Below, piece by piece: positions 61,856 through 64,000 of a stretch of DNA of 64,000 nucleotides. Positions within the stretch are counted from its first letter, which is position 1. Each line of letters begins with the position of its first letter. The DNA is from Streptomyces djakartensis. Its GTDB lineage: Bacteria; Actinomycetota; Actinomycetes; Streptomycetales; Streptomycetaceae. A program made the position numbers and the translations under genes. Below the pieces are notes generated by a model. It searched no databases and was not told the DNA's origin. It saw only the letters and a list, made by a program, of their open reading frames with translations. Location: contig NZ_BMWE01000002.1 of the NCBI RefSeq assembly GCF_014651075.1, positions 372,001 to 436,000 of the forward strand, written 5' to 3'.

Positions 61856-62075
61856 GGGTGGATCCACTCTCTGGTGCGCCCGAGCGGGTCGCGCTCGGCT
61901 GTCCGGACATGCATGGGGTCCGTGCCCGCTGTAAAGGCACAGACCAAGGGGCCGCCTTCCCCCGCCCTACGCGGCTCACGCGGTGGCGTATGTCACAGAA
62001 CGCTGCTTCTCACACCGCCGTCACGGTGATCTCCGGAGGTTTCACAGCGCTGGTGAGACAGCGATACTGCTGAAC

Positions 62076-62780
62076 ATGACGACCGACACCGAGGAGCCGA
62101 CCCTCACGATCGACGAACTGGCCGCACGGGCCGGTGTCACGGTGCGCACGGTCCGCTTCTACGGCACGAAGGGGCTGCTGCCGCCGCCGGTGCTCGGTCC
62201 CCGGCGCGTGGGCCGGTACGGACCGGAGCATCTGGCCCGGCTGGCGCTGATCGAGGAGCTGCGGCACCAGGGCATGACGCTGGCGGGCATCGAACGCTAT
62301 CTGCGGCAGCTGCCGCCGGACCTGAGCGCGCACGATCTCGCCGTCCACCGGGCGGTGGTGGCGTCCTGGGCGCCGGAGGCCGTGCAGACGGTCACCCGGG
62401 AGGAGCTGCGGCGGCGCGCCGGGCGGCCGCTCGGCGAGGAGGACGTGGAGCGGCTCGTCGCGATGGGCGTGGTCCGGAGGGCGGACGGCGGGTTCCAGGC
62501 CGACCTCGGTCTTCTCCGGTTGGGCGTCGGGCTGCTGGACGTGCCCCTCTCACCGGAGGCGATCTTCGCGGCGCGCAAGGTTCTCCTCGAACACTCGCGC
62601 GCCGCGGCCCGTGAACTCTCCCGGCTCTTCCGCGGCGAGGTCGCCGAGCGTGACGCGCGTGACGTGCGGTCCCTGTCGGCGCACATGCACCCGCTGGTGG
62701 TGCAGGCGCTCCTCACGGCCTTCCAGCGGTCGCTGAAGGAAGAGCTGGGCGAGTGGCTGGCCGGATCAGCCCCGGACTGA
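62076..62780 (+). CDS. MerR family transcriptional regulator
   Basis: A 234-residue MerR regulator. The winged helix-turn-helix covers about residues 10-80 (LTIDELAARAGVTVRTVRFYGTKGLLPPP, RVGRYGPEHLARLALIEELRHQGMTLAGIERYL). A further ~150 residues form an alpha-helical ligand domain without the Cys pattern of metal sensors. The ATG at 62076 begins the conserved region; its ribosome-binding site is weak. Its 3' end overlaps the end of the convergent fadJ-type gene by 15 bases. Confidence 0.92.
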   Translation: MTTDTEEPTLTIDELAARAGVTVRTVRFYGTKGLLPPPVLGPRRVGRYGPEHLARLALIEELRHQGMTLAGIERYLRQLPPDLSAHDLAVHRAVVASWAPEAVQTVTREELRRRAGRPLGEEDVERLVAMGVVRRADGGFQADLGLLRLGVGLLDVPLSPEAIFAARKVLLEHSRAAARELSRLFRGEVAERDARDVRSLSAHMHPLVVQALLTAFQRSLKEELGEWLAGSAPD

Positions 62781-64000
62781 GTCGCTGAACCGCTCCCCCC
62801 GCTGCGCCTTCTCCACCAGCAGGGCGGGCGGGGTGAACCGCTCCCCGTAGCGCTCGGCGAGTTCCCGCGCACGGGCCACGAATCCGGGCAGGCCGCCCTC
62901 GTACCCGTTGATGTACTGCAGCACGCCGCCCGTCCAGCCCGGGAAGCCGATGCCGAAGATCGAGCCGATGTTGGCGTCGGCGACGGAGGTCAGCACGCCC
63001 TCCTGAAGCAGCCGGACGGTGTCCAGCGCCTCGGAGAACAGCATGCGTTCGCGCATGTCGTCGAAGGGGATCCGGTGGCCTGGCTTGGTGAAGTGCTCGC
63101 GCAGTCCGGGCCAGAGGCCGGTGCGCCTGCCGTCCTCGTCGTAGTCGTAGAAGCCGGCTCCGCCGCTGCGGCCCGGACGGCCGAACTCGTCGACCATGCG
63201 GTCGATGACGGCCTCGGCGGGATGCGCGACCCAGGTGCCGCCGTCCTCCTCCACGGCCCGCTTGGTCTCGGCCCGGATCCTGCGGGGCAGGGTCAGTGTC
63301 AGTTCGTCCATCAGTGACAGCACCTTGGCCGGGTAGCCGGCCTGCGCCGCGGCCTGTTCGACCGACGCGGGCTCGATGCCCTCGCCGACCATGGCGACGC
63401 CCTCGTTGATGAAGTGCCCGATGACCCGGGAGGTGAAGAAGCCGCGCGAGTCGCCCACGACGATCGGGGTCTTGTTGATCTGCCGGACCAGGTCGAAGGC
63501 GCGGGCCAGTGCCTCCTCCCCCGTGCGCTCGCCCTTGATGATCTCGACCAGCGGCATCTTGTCGACCGGTGAGAAGAAGTGCAGGCCGATGAAGTCGCTC
63601 TGGCGCTCCACTCCCTCGGCGAGAGTGGTGATGGGGAGGGTGGAGGTGTTGGAGCAGAGCAGCGCGTCGGGCGCCACGACGTTCTGGATCTCCTGGAACA
63701 CCTTGTGCTTGAGGGAGGTGTCCTCGAAGACGGCCTCGATCACGGCGTCGCAGCCCGCCAGGTCCCGCGCCTCGGCGGTGGGGGTGATGCGCGCGAGCAG
63801 CGCGTCGGCCTTCTCCCGGGTCGTACGGCCCTTGGCGACGGCCTTGGCGCACAGCTTCTCGGAGTAGCCCTTGCCCTTGACGGCCGCTTCCAGGGAGACG
63901 TCCTTCAGGACGACCTCGATGCCGGCGCGGGCACAGGAGTAGGCGATGCCCGCGCCCATCATCCCGGCACCGAGGACGGCGGCCTTGCGGACCGTGCGCG
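62766..64000 (-). CDS. FadJ-type multifunctional fatty-acid oxidation protein (3-hydroxyacyl-CoA dehydrogenase part; gene cut by window edge)
   Basis: The window shows about the last 410 residues. The sequence starts inside the NAD-binding motif KAAVLGAGMMGAGIAYSCA and runs through CDAVIEAVFED, LLCSNTSTLPITTLAEGV, GLHFFSPVDKMPLVEII and DSRGFFTSRV (catalytic region) to the C-terminal dehydrogenase helices FGIGFPGWTGGVLQYINGYEGG. This is the 3-hydroxyacyl-CoA dehydrogenase half of FadJ/FadB proteins; the enoyl-CoA hydratase half must lie beyond 64000. It oxidises 3-hydroxyacyl-CoA with NAD+ in beta-oxidation. The 3' end overlaps the MerR gene on the opposite strand. Confidence 0.92.
   Translation of the reverse strand, partial: RTVRKAAVLGAGMMGAGIAYSCARAGIEVVLKDVSLEAAVKGKGYSEKLCAKAVAKGRTTREKADALLARITPTAEARDLAGCDAVIEAVFEDTSLKHKVFQEIQNVVAPDALLCSNTSTLPITTLAEGVERQSDFIGLHFFSPVDKMPLVEIIKGERTGEEALARAFDLVRQINKTPIVVGDSRGFFTSRVIGHFINEGVAMVGEGIEPASVEQAAAQAGYPAKVLSLMDELTLTLPRRIRAETKRAVEEDGGTWVAHPAEAVIDRMVDEFGRPGRSGGAGFYDYDEDGRRTGLWPGLREHFTKPGHRIPFDDMRERMLFSEALDTVRLLQEGVLTSVADANIGSIFGIGFPGWTGGVLQYINGYEGGLPGFVARARELAERYGERFTPPALLVEKAQRGERFSDSVRG

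Overview
The window is chromosomal DNA of a high-GC actinomycete, almost certainly a Streptomyces. It has very GC-rich third codon positions, many GTG starts, chains of ATGA/GTGA-coupled genes and Streptomyces-type families: an LPFR-motif small protein, an SCO6745-family protein, a DUF5941 protein and a c-di-AMP riboswitch in front of a LysM/M23 cell-wall hydrolase. From about 21.4 kb to 46.9 kb the gene set and order agree with what I remember of the S. coelicolor SCO6745-SCO6771 region. I saw no rRNA, tRNA, CRISPR array, transposase or integrase.

Region 1 (1-9695, minus strand) is a tight operon around PAPS chemistry. It encodes a PAPS-type sulfotransferase, an ATP-grasp ligase, a complete polar-amino-acid ABC importer, CysQ (PAP phosphatase), CysC, CysD and CysN (PAPS synthesis), and the ATPase plus truncated permease of a sulfonate/nitrate/taurine-type ABC importer. 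No PAPS reductase or sulfite reductase is present. The set therefore looks built to make PAPS, use it for sulfation and destroy the PAP by-product. Divergent from it (10.2-12.1 kb) are a metallo-beta-lactamase-fold hydrolase and a lipoprotein that fits as the missing receptor of the sulfonate-type importer. This is the best candidate for an undescribed system.

Region 2 (12.1-21.4 kb) is mostly housekeeping: an NAPE-PLD-like hydrolase, a Glu/Leu/Phe/Val dehydrogenase, a TetR regulator, a short repeat field, an SGNH esterase, the riboswitch-controlled M23 peptidase, a GH36 alpha-galactosidase and a tyrosine phosphatase.

Region 3 (21.4-33.6 kb, minus strand) is the hopanoid operon: hpnC, hpnD, an unusual 11-residue-repeat ORF, hpnE, a polyprenyl diphosphate synthase, shc, hpnG, hpnH, ispG and hpnO, then an XRE-cupin regulator and a 39-residue membrane protein. 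It covers squalene formation, cyclisation and side-chain building. The related gene idi lies at 43.7 kb.

Region 4 (34.0-41.1 kb, minus strand) is a seven-gene operon: two CDP-alcohol phosphotransferases (one fused to DUF5941), a LicC/IPCT-like nucleotidyltransferase, an EgsA/AraM-like glycerol-1-phosphate dehydrogenase, a GT2 glycosyltransferase and a TagGH-like ABC exporter. It reads as a pathway for a phosphodiester-linked surface glycopolymer or lipid of unknown structure and is the second strong candidate for new biology.

Region 5 (41.3-64.0 kb) holds galE-like, a cation diffusion facilitator, idi, an RsbW-like kinase, a crotonase without catalytic glutamates, the SCO6745-family gene with a palindromic operator, tex, an ABC-F protein, a hypothetical protein, a D-amino-acid oxidase, a BCCT betaine transporter, three secreted peptidases (M14, S15, M1), an asparagine-type permease, a MerR regulator and the C-terminal part of a fadJ-type gene cut by the window edge.
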